From Vespa crabro (Eukaryota; Arthropoda; Insecta; Hymenoptera; Vespidae), in assembly GCF_910589235.1 (NCBI RefSeq), contig NC_060964.1, forward strand, positions 2,396,490 to 2,460,489: 64,000 nt of DNA. Reading direction: 5' to 3'. The notes under the pieces are model-generated. The model made no database searches, had not been told where the DNA came from, and saw only the letters and a list, made by a program, of their open reading frames with translations. Below, piece after piece: positions 1 through 12,291 of the stretch; the first letter of the stretch is position 1, and the number at the start of each line of letters is the position of its first letter. A program made the position numbers and the translations under genes.

Positions 1-38
<38 letters not shown>
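1..38. repeat. (GA)n microsatellite at window edge
   Basis: A pure GA dinucleotide run opens the window, with one A insertion near its end. It probably continues beyond the left edge. Confidence 0.95.
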
Positions 39-39
<1 letters not shown>

Positions 40-790
40 GGCACCATACCGGGGATGAAATTACCAAGACGCAAGTCACTCCTGTAACACGTTAACCCGA
101 GGCTCGTCCAGATATTATAAGTAAGACGTCCTAAGAGAAGGTGGACTCAAGATATCCGATCGCTGGAATGTGCGCGGGCTAGCGCTCTTTCCGATACTCC
201 TTCTGCCAGCTCTCATGTTACGCCAGTTACCTATGCTTGTATTGGTAACTCCTGCGCGAGTATCGAGAGCAGAACGCGGCTGATCGATGCAAAACGCATT
301 AACTTGCCGACTCTTTCGCTCGTTCCGCGGTTCATCCACGGTTATCAGACCGAATTATGATTCGAGCTAAATATACGCGGATCGTTGTTTCAAGTCTAAC
401 GCTGCGGTCCCCTCATGGACGTTTGGATTTGACGAATGGATTTAACGTGATTCCATCTCGGGCAGTGTTTGTCAAGAAATAATGAAACAAAAGTATTCGT
501 TCAAAAGATCAAAGGAAATCGTATTTTCTATCCTCTAACAATGATTTCAAGTAAATCATTAAGTATAGAGATATAAACGCATAGGTAATAAACATTTATT
601 ATCTTATCATTCGTAATTCTAACTTTACCATGTTTAAAACGTTTTGTAAGCGGTAAAGCATATTACTAGACTAGAGAATATACTGTCGAAGTTGGCAGAC
701 CATTTCCGTAACAGCACGTATAACGTCGAAGGTACAAACTTGTACAATCTGCATTCGAGCCGTTTTGCTACGGGCCATAAGCAGGGACAC

Positions 791-817
791 AACCAACCAA
801 CCAACCAACCAACCAAC
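791..817. repeat. (CCAA)n microsatellite
   Basis: About six and a half copies of the tetranucleotide AACC/CCAA, 60 bp before a long GA tract. Confidence 0.95.
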
Positions 818-875
818 TTGCGACCGTCGGAACTGTTCTTCCGCGGTATAGAAAGACAAACAGAGGACAGAGGTC

Positions 876-877
<2 letters not shown>

Positions 878-950
<73 letters not shown>
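878..950. repeat. (GA)n microsatellite
   Basis: About 70 bp of nearly pure GA. Further GA follows at 1000-1031, and a CACACATA-type tract running into GA at 1080-1130, so 878-1130 is a composite purine-rich repeat cluster. Confidence 0.95.
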
Positions 951-3935
951 TGGACGGATCATGAAGAGAACAAGAAGGAACAAGGCCAGAAATTCAAGGA
1001 GAGAGAGTGAGAGAGAGAGAGAGAGAGAGAAATAGATAAAGGTAGAGATAGAGAAAGAGAGAGCTAGACAGATAGATATAGACACATACACACACACATA
1101 CACACACACACATACACAGAGAGAGAGAGAAGACGAGCACAGGACTGGGAGATGCACGGTTAGTTAGGGCTCGTGTTTGCCGAGCGAGTTACCCTTACCT
1201 AACTCAGGCGGTTGGCGGAATTAAACGTTCGACGGAGGCTCGTTAACGTCATGAATATGTACCCTCCTACTCTCGCAGCCGTTATACTCTCTAACGCGGT
1301 CCACTCTCGGATGCTGCGTTCTGCGTTCATTCCACCGCTCGAACACGCCGATGTGTTTGCTAGTTAATATTCATCGATTACCGCCATACAGTCAGCCTGA
1401 TCCTGGATAATTTTCGATTGGCTCTGATTACAATCGATTCGTCGCTAGGCTCCTTCGTATTCTCTACTCAAGTAGAATACTTCTAAAGTATAATACAAGT
1501 AATAGATATATCCCGTTTATCTTGTCGTATCAATTGAGAACCTCTGGCTCGACCCTAAAGCCACCCTCCTCTCTTTCTTTTTTCTTTTTCTTTTTTTTTT
1601 CTTCTTCTTCTTTTCTTTTTCCCCAAACGGACGACCGATACTAGAACGATTTATGCTGCGAGGATGGGCACGCGATTGTTTTCGATAAAAGAAACATGGG
1701 AATTTCTTCGTGAATGAAAAGTAAATGGGGTTAAGGGGTTATTACTTCGAGGGTGGATACGCACAATAGAGGAATCTTTGATGCGGCTTCTTGGAGAATA
1801 GAATTAGGCGTATGCACTATATAAAAAAAAAAAAAGAAAATAAATAAGAGAGAAAGAAAACATATTAGAGGATATAACGAGCATCTTTGAAAGTTCCCCA
1901 TAAAGTTGGAAATCAAGTGGAAAATAATGGTATCCAAAGGAAAGGAAAGAAAAGATGAAAAAAAGGAAAAGAATAGAAAAAAAAAGAAGATGATTTTCAA
2001 TGTTTCGAATCATTGAAACGACGTTTCATCATTCGACGAGTAAAGCATTAATGTTATTTAATTTTTCTCAACTCCCAACGTGTTCGCCATTAGTCATAAT
2101 TAACTGAACAACGTTCGGCGAAAGGTTCGTGCACAGTCCTTAAGCCACGGTAGTCCATGGGTTGAACGTGACAAGTTATGGGTCCTTTCAAGCAGGAAGG
2201 TAACTCTTGAAAGCCGTGACGAGTCAACAATGAACACCATAACCGATCCATCCGCCACGTCGCTTAAACGCAGAAGCAAACCGCCGTTCGCCGACTCTGC
2301 TAGCATTTCAAACGAAACAGAACGTTCGACATCCAACCAAAAATGTTAATCGATAACCAAAGAGATTTTCTAATCGATATCTAATATCAACCGAAAGGAT
2401 ACCAACTACTACCTTTCACAAATCCTTTCGACGACTTTCCTCATGCAACGTTTGATTCAGAAAAGTCAAGGCATATTGCGAAGTCGTAAAATTACACTTA
2501 ACGTTGCTTAATCCTCGACAATTAATTTATCATCGAGCTCGACACGTTGCGAGATCATTTCGAACGTAGAGTACAGTTCGAAAGAGACTCGTGTGTTAGT
2601 CCTCGGGAGCTCAGAGTTATGCGCTGGTCATTTATATAAATAAGAAGCAGAAGCGATACCTGACTACCATCCGCAGAGTGACTCCACACTTTGCATTATT
2701 CCCGAACGTACGTTCGCTCGGGAATCGGTCGTGTTTCAGTACCATGAAGAAGAAGACGAAGAAGAATATGAAGAAGAACAAGAAGAAGAAGAAAATGAAG
2801 AAGGAGGTGAAGATGGTGAAGAAGGTGGTGGAGGAGAAGAAGAAGAAGAAGAAGAAGAAGAAGAAGGAGGAGAAGGAGAAGATTACGAATACATAGGAAC
2901 GAACGAAGGCAGCATTCAGAACACGTTCACGAGCGGTATCGTTAGCGTATTTTTCTTCGAGCAACGAGCGGCCTCGTATATACGCGTTTAATGAACGGCT
3001 ACTGTCCCGCACGTCGACGATTATAATTGATGAAAGGAGTTTCCACCGGTCCGAAACGTCTTCATCCTGATCTCTAATCCAAACGCGTTGTCTAATACGT
3101 CCCTTGTGTGCGAACCGTGTAATGATCCGTGGGTATAATTCCTTCGAGTGCTCGAGCATGCATACTCGGGTAAACTCTATTAGCTTAAGATAGCGATGTT
3201 CTCAGAGAAATCACTTTCTATTAGCTATTTATAAATTCTATATTATCGACGTATCGACGAGGGAGAAATATTTTTTTCTTTTCTTTCTTTTTTCTTTTTT
3301 TTTCTTTTTTTTTTTTTCTCTTAGTATGAAAAGTTTTAAAAATCGATCGTCGAGTGATTCGAACACGAACGACGCGAAAGTCTGAAAGAAATGCGGGACT
3401 GAAAGGCGTTCCTCGAACTCGTACCCAAAGAGGGGAGAACAGGGCCACGGTAACAGGTCGTAATAACACTAGTCGGAGCCCTGACAAAAGAGCCCTAAGC
3501 AAATAAACATTCTAACGAACCAGTTACTTAACCACTAGGCTGACCATCGTTCATCTTTGCCGAGGAGAAAACAAAAAGTAAGAAAAACATTTCTCGAATG
3601 GTTAGAACTGGTCCATGAAACGACATTTAACACACATAGAACACTTTGTCGTCGGATGTTGCAAGCCGCAAGCTGCGGAAACAACCCAGTCAAAGGTGGA
3701 TGGACCAGTTTCAAGGACGCGATTATTCTCGATTCCATAGACTAACCACGACAATTATCATCCCGAAATGACCCGTAGAGGTCAACCTGGTTACTCTGGT
3801 AGAAAACGAAAAGAAAAGGGTTATAGTTGACATTGAGAGAGCAGTTTTGCGAGATAAAATATTCATATTGTTATTACAGCTTTTCGAATCCTTTGTAACC
3901 AACTAGTATTAGATCATACTTCTTCTCCCTTTCTA

Positions 3936-3937
<2 letters not shown>

Positions 3938-3992
<55 letters not shown>

Positions 3993-3998
3993 TTCTCT
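3938..3998. repeat. (CT)n microsatellite
   Basis: A CT run with a few T insertions, followed by degenerate CTAT/CTTT units to about 4040. Confidence 0.95.
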
Positions 3999-4399
3999 AT
4001 CTATCTATTTTTCTATCTTTCCATCTTTCTCTCTTTCTCGCTTTATCGTAACAATAAATTCAAATAGCTTATAGACACTTAACTATTAACAATTCGTCAA
4101 ATAAAGACATGTCACCATGGTCGTTGTAATGATTCGATAAATCTGCTAATATTAAAAGATATTCGTTTACCATAGAACGATGTTGGAACGGTGAAAGTTA
4201 TCGATATGAAAGAGCGATAGTCAAAGAGAAAGATCGTTGAACATTATCCAACATCACGGTCTTGTTGGCCCGTGAAAGCCCTTTTGTGTCCGAGGGCTAG
4301 TTCGGATCTCAATTAACTCATCAGCTACCGAATGGCTCCCGCGCTTGAGTTACGACGAGACCTTCGACTAAAAAAGGAGTGCTACGAAATCTAAAAGAA

Positions 4400-4494
4400 A
4401 CGAACCAACGAAAGAACGAACAAACGAACGAATGAACGAATGAACGAACGAACGAACGAGTGAACGAACGAACGAACGAATGAACGAACGAGTG
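4400..4494. repeat. (GAAC)n tetranucleotide array
   Basis: About 95 bp built from GAAC units with interspersed GAAT, GAAA and GAGT variants. It is near reverse-complementary in unit sequence to the (GTTC)n array at 6145-6200. Confidence 0.9.
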
Positions 4495-4528
4495 AGAAGA
4501 AGGAAATAAGAATTGAAGGGAAATAAAG

Positions 4529-4576
4529 AAGAAGAAGAAGAAGAAGAAGAAGAAGAAGAAGAAAAAAAAAAGAAAA
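4529..4576. repeat. (GAA)n trinucleotide array
   Basis: About 14 GAA/AAG units ending in an A-rich run. Confidence 0.95.
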
Positions 4577-4699
4577 AACATCCCGACCGAAAGTCTATCC
4601 CGAAACCGCTTAATTAATTCGGATTTATCCGAGGCATGACGGGCCGGATTTTAATTCAATTCCGTCTTTTGTGCCACGTTCTCCTTCTACTCATTCAGT

Positions 4700-4700
4700 A

Positions 4701-4755
<55 letters not shown>

Positions 4756-5180
4756 CAGACAGAAAGATAAAATGAAAAAAGAAAAAGAAGGAAAGGAAAA
4801 GAAAGAGCTTCTCGGTTCTCCATTCGTGCAACGCATGAATTTCGCCGACGCGACACCTTCGCCATTATAATCCCTCTGATGATTTTTATTCTCGTAATTA
4901 AGAAGTACACGAGAGAGAGAGAAAGAGAGAGAAAAAGACAGGGAGAGAGAGAGAAAGAAAAAGAAAGAAACGTTTCATTAAACACATCTATTTTATCACC
5001 CATAGAATTTTCTCTTAATTACCAGAAATCGATTTAAATAAAGAAAAGAGAGAGAGAGAGAAAGAAAGAGAGAGAGAGAGAGAGAGAGAATGATACAATG
5101 GTGGAAGTTAGTTTTTAAAATACATAAGAGAAAAAAAGAAAGAAAAAGAGAAAAAGAGAGAGAAAGAGAGAGTGGGGAGA
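4700..5180. repeat. Cluster of GA-rich tracts
   Basis: Separate GA runs lie at about 4703-4754, 4911-4970, 5048-5090 and 5130-5175, joined by A/G-rich sequence and two short ordinary stretches. All have purines on the plus strand. Confidence 0.9.
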
Positions 5181-5483
5181 GGAGGGTGACGTTCGAAGAA
5201 CTTTTAAAATAAAACTTCTCTTTTAGAAAAGAAATATATTACAATAGTATGTCTTATGTTCATCTTTCATCTATCATCTTCGAAAGCTTTCTACTCTTTA
5301 CTTTAGTTCCTACGTATAAATGTACATATGTGTATGTACTCTCGAAACTTTCACATACTTGATGAATTTAACGAATCAACAAATTATGCAAAACATCGTC
5401 ATTTTCATATTAAAGCGATGAGTGGTAATTGAACTGTCAGGGTCGTCAACGAGCAATACTTGTACAACGAGTAATACAAGTAC

Positions 5484-5605
<122 letters not shown>

Positions 5606-6017
5606 CATATAGATTTTCAACGTATCTATCAATTTCTTTTTTCTTTTCTTTTTCCAACATCTCTGTCCACGCTATGTATGAAAAAGAAAAGAATACGCAA
5701 AAAAAGAATTAGATAAAAACAACAACAAAAATATCGGAACTATGTCGTCTCATTGAGGTATACATCGGTTAGATAGAAGATCCGACTTGGTTAAAGGGAA
5801 AGATGAAGGAAAAAAAAAGAAGAATTAAAGAAAAAGAAAAAGAAAAAATAAAAAGGGTAAGGAAAAAAAACAATCATACATATAGGATTACAGTTATGGC
5901 CGGTAGTAGTCAGAAATTTTCTTGGTGCATCGTACGGGCACATTTTAAGTGGACATTCCAATGAATATATTGCATCCTCCTTCTCGAATAAAAGTTGAAT
6001 TACTACCGTTTGACGTA

Positions 6018-6076
6018 TGCAATAGAGAGAAAAAGAGAAAGAGAGAAAGAAAGAAAAAGAGTAAGAGAAAGAGAGG

Positions 6077-6107
<31 letters not shown>

Positions 6108-6108
6108 G
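6018..6108. repeat. (GA)n and A-rich purine tract
   Basis: Interrupted GA/GAAA units ending in a pure GA run, about 35 bp before the GTTC array. Confidence 0.9.
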
Positions 6109-6144
6109 TCGTCTCCCATGTCAGGTGGTCGGCGTTCTCGTTCC

Positions 6145-6200
6145 CGTCCGTCCGTCCGTTCGTTCATTCGTTCGTTCGTTCATTCGTTCGTTCCTTCGTT
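6145..6200. repeat. (CGTT/CGTC)n tetranucleotide array
   Basis: CGTC units pass into CGTT and CATT units. On the opposite strand this reads as GAAC/GAAT units like those at 4400-4494. Confidence 0.9.
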
Positions 6201-6825
6201 TCTACGAGTCACACCTTGCAGGAAACACTTCAGGCTTAATTGCTCCTTCAGGACCCTCCCCCAGAAGCACCTCGTGAAGCGCAGAATCGGCTCGAAGGTT
6301 AAGGATATATCCAAACCAGTTCTCGATACTTCACCTGCACGTAGAGACGCGAAGACTTCGTAAAGAAATAAAAAGACCATAAGAGAAAATCGGCAATTAT
6401 TCTAAAATCGACAATCGATCGGAATTATTCTTTTCTCCTTTTGTTTCTTTTTCTTTTCTTTTCTTCTTTTTCTTCTTCTTTTTTCAATTTCAATTTTCGA
6501 TTTCAATGACATCTAATATAAAAAATACTAAGTAGGTAGATACCCTATTATTTCCTATCCCCTAAACTCCTCCCCCCCCCCCTCTGTCTCCCAATCGTGT
6601 TAAAGGGAACAATGTCTAACGTGGAAAAAGAAATAATAGATAGATTCGAATCACGATAGACGTAGCACGTGACAAGCCAAGGGAATTAATCCGTGCCCTT
6701 CAGGAAGATTACGGATTTTCGGCAAAAGTAAGGATTTCCGGCGGGAGTAACCGTTGCAACGCAAAAGCAGCAATCTTGTCAAGTGTTTGCACTGTGTCCA
6801 ACAACCTTCTCCCTCTCTTCCTCGT

Positions 6826-6918
6826 CCTCCTCCTTCTTCTTCTTCTTCTTCTTCTTCTTCTCTTTCCCTCTAGTTCAAGCAATTCCTTTGCCATCCAGAA
6901 GATTCTTCCTCCTTTCTT

Positions 6919-6998
<80 letters not shown>

Positions 6999-7029
6999 CT
7001 ATCCATCCATCTATCTATCTATCTATCTC
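6826..7029. repeat. Composite CTT / CT / CTAT repeat
   Basis: CTT units lie at about 6826-6861. A CT run of about 58 bp at 6922-6980 then passes directly into CTAT/CCAT tetranucleotides to 7029. Confidence 0.95.
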
Positions 7030-7788
7030 TTCTTCGAGATGGTTTCCACCATGAAGAGATCCACCCTTTATCCCAGTGGATACTTTGACGGCAAATTCGT
7101 CCGGGGAAATTCGCGAAAATCGCCCTAGGGGGTAACTGATGTGAACGTACCACTGTTTGCCACCTACGCTCTAGGTTCGAGTATTGTTGAATCACGGCCA
7201 GCATCGCCGAAGGAACAAATAAAAGGGGTTATTGTATTTGCGCCGAGGCTTCGAGCAACGACCAGGACGTGTGTGTTAGCCCTGCCAAAAGGTTCTCTAC
7301 GATCTCTGCACGGAGCCCTTACCAAACGAACGAACGATAGATACAAACGAGCTAACTTAAATATGCGTCATAAATACATCGAAAAATAGTAAAGCTCGAT
7401 TAAATTATTTATGAGACGAAAAATTCTGTCTTCTATGATTACAACACTCGTCGTACGAGAGTTTTCGTTAGACTCACGAGTAATATACATATATTAGCTA
7501 CGAGTATTTCTACGAAGCACGTATATAAACAATCGAGATTAAAGTATACAAGTATGACCTCTGCGTGATACAAACTATCGTTAAGACTTTATTATGTAAT
7601 CGGCACATCGCATCACGACGCTTACAAAAATCAAAGTCTCATTACGGCCAACCGATAATCCCCACCCTAGTTTACCACAAAAGAGAGAAAGAGAATAAGC
7701 GAGCAAGGTGAGTAAGATAAATGGAATCCCGGCTGTTGGAGCTTTATTCCTTGTAATCGGCCATCTCCTTATTCCCTCGACGATCGAG

Positions 7789-7809
7789 TCTCTCTCTCTC
7801 TCTCTCTTA

Positions 7810-7843
<34 letters not shown>

Positions 7844-7960
7844 TTCTCTTTTACTCTAGCATGGCGATAGTGCTATCACCTAACACCGTCAGTGCGGCGT
7901 GAGTAACGCCCGTCGTATTAACGTTTCACACGACGTGATGGTTAGCGAGTACAAGAGAGA

Positions 7961-8004
<44 letters not shown>

Positions 8005-8042
8005 GAGAAAGAGAGCGAGAGAGAGAGAGAGAGAAAGAGAGA
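7789..8042. repeat. CT tract then GA tract (inverted pair)
   Basis: A CT run at 7789-7850 is followed about 105 bp later by a GA run at 7955-8042. The two arms are complementary, so a single strand could fold into a long hairpin. Confidence 0.9.
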
Positions 8043-8220
8043 TCGAACGATAGAACCCACACAGGGTTTGAAACGAGCCAACGTACGAGGTAGTTGCCAG
8101 GTCTGACGGTGGCCGAGTCGCAGAGTATAGCGACAGAAACGAGCCATCATGCCTTGTGATTACGTGAGAGACTCACCACCCCTTTGCCAGAGGGTAACTG
8201 TGTGTGTGCGAGCGCGAGAC

Positions 8221-8221
<1 letters not shown>

Positions 8222-8279
<58 letters not shown>

Positions 8280-8295
8280 AAGAGAGCGAGACAGA
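8222..8295. repeat. (GA)n microsatellite
   Basis: A GA run with a few A and C interruptions near its right end. Confidence 0.95.
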
Positions 8296-8531
8296 GAAGG
8301 AGGGTGGTGAGACCTAGCGAAGAGAAGGCGACCATAGCCTCTCATTAGTACTCGCGTGGCACGAGACGAAATAAGGGTATATCGCCGGTCGGGAAAATTG
8401 TAAGTGTCGCAAGATCAAAGGCCAAGCCAGTAACGCGATATCGGCCGAGCCGCATGATAGGGCGAGACTTGGATCCCTCTTCGTCTCTCTTCTCCTCTCT
8501 TCCTCGCTCCCTTCTCTTCCAATCGTTCATC

Positions 8532-8583
8532 CTTCTTCTTCTTCTTCTTCATCTTCTTCTTCTTCTTCTTCTTCTTCTTCTTC
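8532..8583. repeat. (CTT)n trinucleotide array
   Basis: About 17 CTT units with one CAT interruption. Confidence 0.95.
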
Positions 8584-8866
8584 TCCATCATTCTCCTACC
8601 TCGATGTCTTTTACGCACCCTCTCCTCTTTAGCCTTCTATGAACACGACGACCTCCTTCTCTCATAAACTGCCATCTAGCTAAGGAAATACAGTTGCTTA
8701 GGAAGGTGTCAACTGCAGCGACACCAGTAACAGACGCACGGCGCCATGTACCAACGATTACTAACACGAAGAGAAACGTGATTTCAAAGAGGATGCTTGA
8801 TCAGGAAAGAGAGAGAAAGATATGTTGCGCACGCGCGATTTCGTCGTAAAAGAGAGAGATATAGAT

Positions 8867-8867
<1 letters not shown>

Positions 8868-8909
<42 letters not shown>

Positions 8910-8940
8910 GACGGAGAGAGAGAGAGTGAGAGAGATAGAG
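8868..8940. repeat. (GA)n microsatellite
   Basis: A GA run with short interruptions, continuing as degenerate GA to 8940. Confidence 0.95.
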
Positions 8941-9014
8941 AACCAAAGGACGAATGTGTTTCCTCTACTTTGATCGATTCGAACGTAAATTGGAACTGTG
9001 TGCTCTTAAGATTA

Positions 9015-9165
9015 CCCTTGGATTTTTTTTTTTTTTTTTTTTTTTAAGTAATTCCATAACCTCATTGATTTCTTATTATATTTGTATTTCATTTAATAGA
9101 GAATTGAATATTTTGTTTTTATTTTTTTTCTTTTTTTTTCTTTTTTTTTTTTTTTATTTTTTCAC
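9015..9165. repeat. Poly-T tracts
   Basis: A T run at about 9022-9045 and interrupted T runs at about 9115-9160 surround AT-rich sequence. Confidence 0.9.
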
Positions 9166-10526
9166 TTCGTTCTATGTTTCACATTGAAATGAACCTCTTA
9201 ACTCAGAGGTCATACGTCATCGCAATGGAACGATAATCACGATCACGATATAGCTATAGCCTTGGTAGTATAGTAATTATTACTACCTGCATTCTTTTGA
9301 CGATGCATTTATCGATGCCGTAGATCGTATATCCTTCGACATACGTCCGATAAATCGGTGAATGTGCAAACGGTGTCCCAATACATTTACATTTGCGATC
9401 GTCCATCGAACTCCTTACGCTTGAACGATTCCTTCTCATCGCCGGCATGAAGAAGAGAGTACCGCGAAATGCTATCGATACGAGAATCGACGTGCCATGG
9501 TCGATAGTTTGCGTATCGAGTGTGCCGCTATGCCGATCGAGGGAAAAAGGATGGAAAGAAGAAAAAAAACAACAAGAGGGAAGCCGTTAACATGCCGTAC
9601 ATATTACATCGGACTAGTTACCGCTATCACCTTCGAAGGCAACCAATCATCTTCCACGCTATTAACTCGCTTAGAATCATGCTCCGTGGGACTTTGAAAT
9701 CATGATACTTTACCCTATTAAAACGGGACTTTTTTTATACACGTAGTAAAATTAAAAGATAACCAATCGAATATTCGTAGAAAAAAAAATACTTAAAAGA
9801 TAATAAAAAGAAAATTATCAAGAGAAAATAATAAAAAATGGAGATACAGTAGATACGCATCGATGTAATTTCGTTTTATATACGACTGATACATATCAAA
9901 CGTTAGAGACGTTCGTACAGTGCTGGTGGTTAATAACCCTTCGACGCAATTATACTCTCTCATTTTATATGTCTTTCTCTTTTTCTCACTACTTGTAATA
10001 ATCATTCAGAGAAAGAGAAAGAAAAAGAATAATGTGTAATATATCCAAACTAGTTTGCAAAACGTATTGCCAAGTATAGTGAATACTGTTAAGTTAGAAA
10101 GAGACTCTAGAAAATACTCAAGAAGGATTTTTTTTTTATTGTCGAGAAGTGCTCGAAGCACAATCACCCCCCCCACCTCCTTGTTTTAACTTCTCCAGTT
10201 GGTTGGTCTGCCACCTATATCATCGAAGAGAATTTTGCCCGGAATACATCGAGCTGCCTTTTGAGGGCTGAAACCGCGAGGACCGATAGGATCGAGCTGC
10301 CGTGCTGCCTGCGACGTTATTTACGATCGATAATTAGCGGTATCTATCGCTGCCGGCGCCAACTTCGCTCTCCACTCCGCCCAGAACTGGCCAATGATAT
10401 AGCATTGAACGCATGGCCCTGCAGTGCCAGCTCTCTACCCCGTTGCCAACTTAAGAATTTCGTCGCCGGGTCTATCGATTTTTATTCCCACCCACTAAAC
10501 CACCTACTCAACCTCCGACCCTTCTT

Positions 10527-10605
10527 CCACCACCATCATCACCACTACCATCACTACCACCACCACTACCACTACCATCACCATTACCACTACCACCAGT
10601 ACCAC
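10527..10605. repeat. (CAC/CAT/TAC) trinucleotide-type repeat
   Basis: Imperfect ACC, ATC and TAC units. In one frame this translates to a His/Tyr run inside an open frame of 154 codons, which I treat as a repeat artefact. Confidence 0.85.
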
Positions 10606-10796
10606 AGGCATCACCACCTCCTCTTGCCGAGTTTTCCTACTTTTTCACGAATACGATTGTATTTCTCATTCTCTGTCTCTGTCTCTTTCTCTTTCTCTTT
10701 CTCTATTGGATATACAGATATCTAATGAAAGTTCTAAAAATATCTTTCCAGATCATTAGATAGATTATGATAGATAGATTAATTAAATAAATTCAT

Positions 10797-10830
10797 TTTT
10801 TGTTTTGTTTTGTTTTGTTTTGTTTTGTTT
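10797..10830. repeat. (GTTTT)n pentanucleotide repeat
   Basis: Six to seven GTTTT units, lying between the two copies of a diverged local duplication. Confidence 0.95.
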
Positions 10831-10880
10831 AATAAAAGTGGATCTTTGAGATATACGTATCAATACAACTTTCTATGTTC

Positions 10881-10883
<3 letters not shown>

Positions 10884-10937
<54 letters not shown>
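10884..10937. repeat. (CT)n microsatellite
   Basis: A pure CT run of about 54 bp at the left edge of the second copy of the 10.7-11.0 kb duplication. Confidence 0.95.
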
Positions 10938-10938
<1 letters not shown>

Positions 10939-11861
10939 TTCTTTCTCTCTTTATTTCGAATATACAAATGATTAATGAAAATAATAAGATCGTCTTTTTA
11001 AATCATTGTATAGTTTATGATTAATAAAGGTGAAAACTTGAAACAAACATTTCTATTGCAGCTTCCTATTTTTTTTTTACGTTCTTCTTAATGGTAGTCC
11101 CCTTGCTCTATTTCCCATAGCATACTTTCGGTAACCTTTGAGAAAAATTAATTAATTAAGTTAATGGTAGGTGAGAACGAAGGAAACTCGTAAATTCCAA
11201 TTCGAAGGAATAACGTAGTTATGGATGATAATTAAAAAAAGAAAAAAAAATAGAAAAAAACAAACGACGTTCGAAATAAATGATGAATAGATTATATAAA
11301 GGTGTGTAACAATTTAAACGTGTCAGAATTCAATTAATTATTAATTAATAACAGTTAACACGCGCAGCTGGAACCGTTAATTATGACTTTGTCAACTGAA
11401 GCGTATCGCCTCATCGTTTTATATAGATACATCGATTAGATAGAAGATATCAAAGATATGTATAATTAATATAGTCTTAAATAATCGGCCATCGTATTTT
11501 CAAGAATAACTTCCAATTATCCAATGGTCAATTCCAACGTGCGATCGAATTTTATTTCCCATTTTTCTTCTTTCATCGATTGAAATAAAAACGTATGTTG
11601 AAAAGAAACACGTTGGGGATAAAGAAAAATTGATGTTTGCGAGAGAGTAATAAAGAACGTAATCTCGCAAAGTAGCTCGAATTTATAAATTTATATCTCG
11701 TTACATTAAAAGATAAATGCAATGTCGGTCTTCGACTATCCTACGAAATGGTCGTGGGGTTTATTAAAAAAAATTTACTCCTTTCATCCTCTCTCTTACT
11801 TTTTCTTCTTGTATTTTTTTCGATGCACATACGTACATGCATACATGTATAAATACATGAG

Positions 11862-11862
<1 letters not shown>

Positions 11863-11894
<32 letters not shown>

Positions 11895-11900
11895 AAAAAA
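11863..11900. repeat. Poly-A tract
   Basis: About 38 A residues interrupted by a single G. Confidence 0.9.
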
Positions 11901-12237
11901 TGTTTCGAGAAAATCGCCACGATCTCTATGAAACCACCACAACAACAATACCAGTAGGTAGTACAACCGATTGTGGTGGTGGTCAGTTCCATGGTTCTTC
12001 GGCTACTAATGACAGACGGTGTAGCACACTGGTGTAAACACATTTACGCGCTCGCTAACGGAACGAAGTCGAGAACTCACGACGGAAACGGAAGTGCCTG
12101 TCATAGCTGGATACATAAACACGTCGCACTATTATATATTCACGCAACGTGTGCCGCGAATAATCTCTTAGTCGTCTTGTATTTCCTATGGAGATGCCTG
12201 AACAAATACGAACTCTCTCGTGAGAGAGAAAGAGACG

Positions 12238-12240
<3 letters not shown>

Positions 12241-12289
<49 letters not shown>
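12241..12289. repeat. (GA)n microsatellite
   Basis: A pure GA run of about 48 bp. Confidence 0.95.

Positions 12290-12291
<2 letters not shown>

Noticed and set aside
115..339. 74-codon minus-strand open frame
   Set aside because: No recognisable family, no splice-consistent neighbour and no conserved motif. Its length is compatible with chance in ordinary-complexity DNA.
692..1157. Overlapping open frames on both strands across GA/CACA tracts
   Set aside because: They are translations of dinucleotide repeats (Arg-Glu or Ser-Leu runs). The same holds for the long frames at 4695-5003, 5376-5716, 7899-8345, 12055-12377 and 19615-19931.
2632..3159. 175-codon minus-strand open frame and Glu/Lys-rich plus-strand frames
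   Set aside because: Most of the length comes from a GAA-type repeat giving poly-Phe or Glu/Lys runs. The flanks match no protein family I know.
10261..10725. 154-codon open frame with a His/Tyr-rich stretch
   Set aside because: The centre is a CAC/CAT repeat and the end is a CT repeat. The unique N-terminal part has no recognisable domain.
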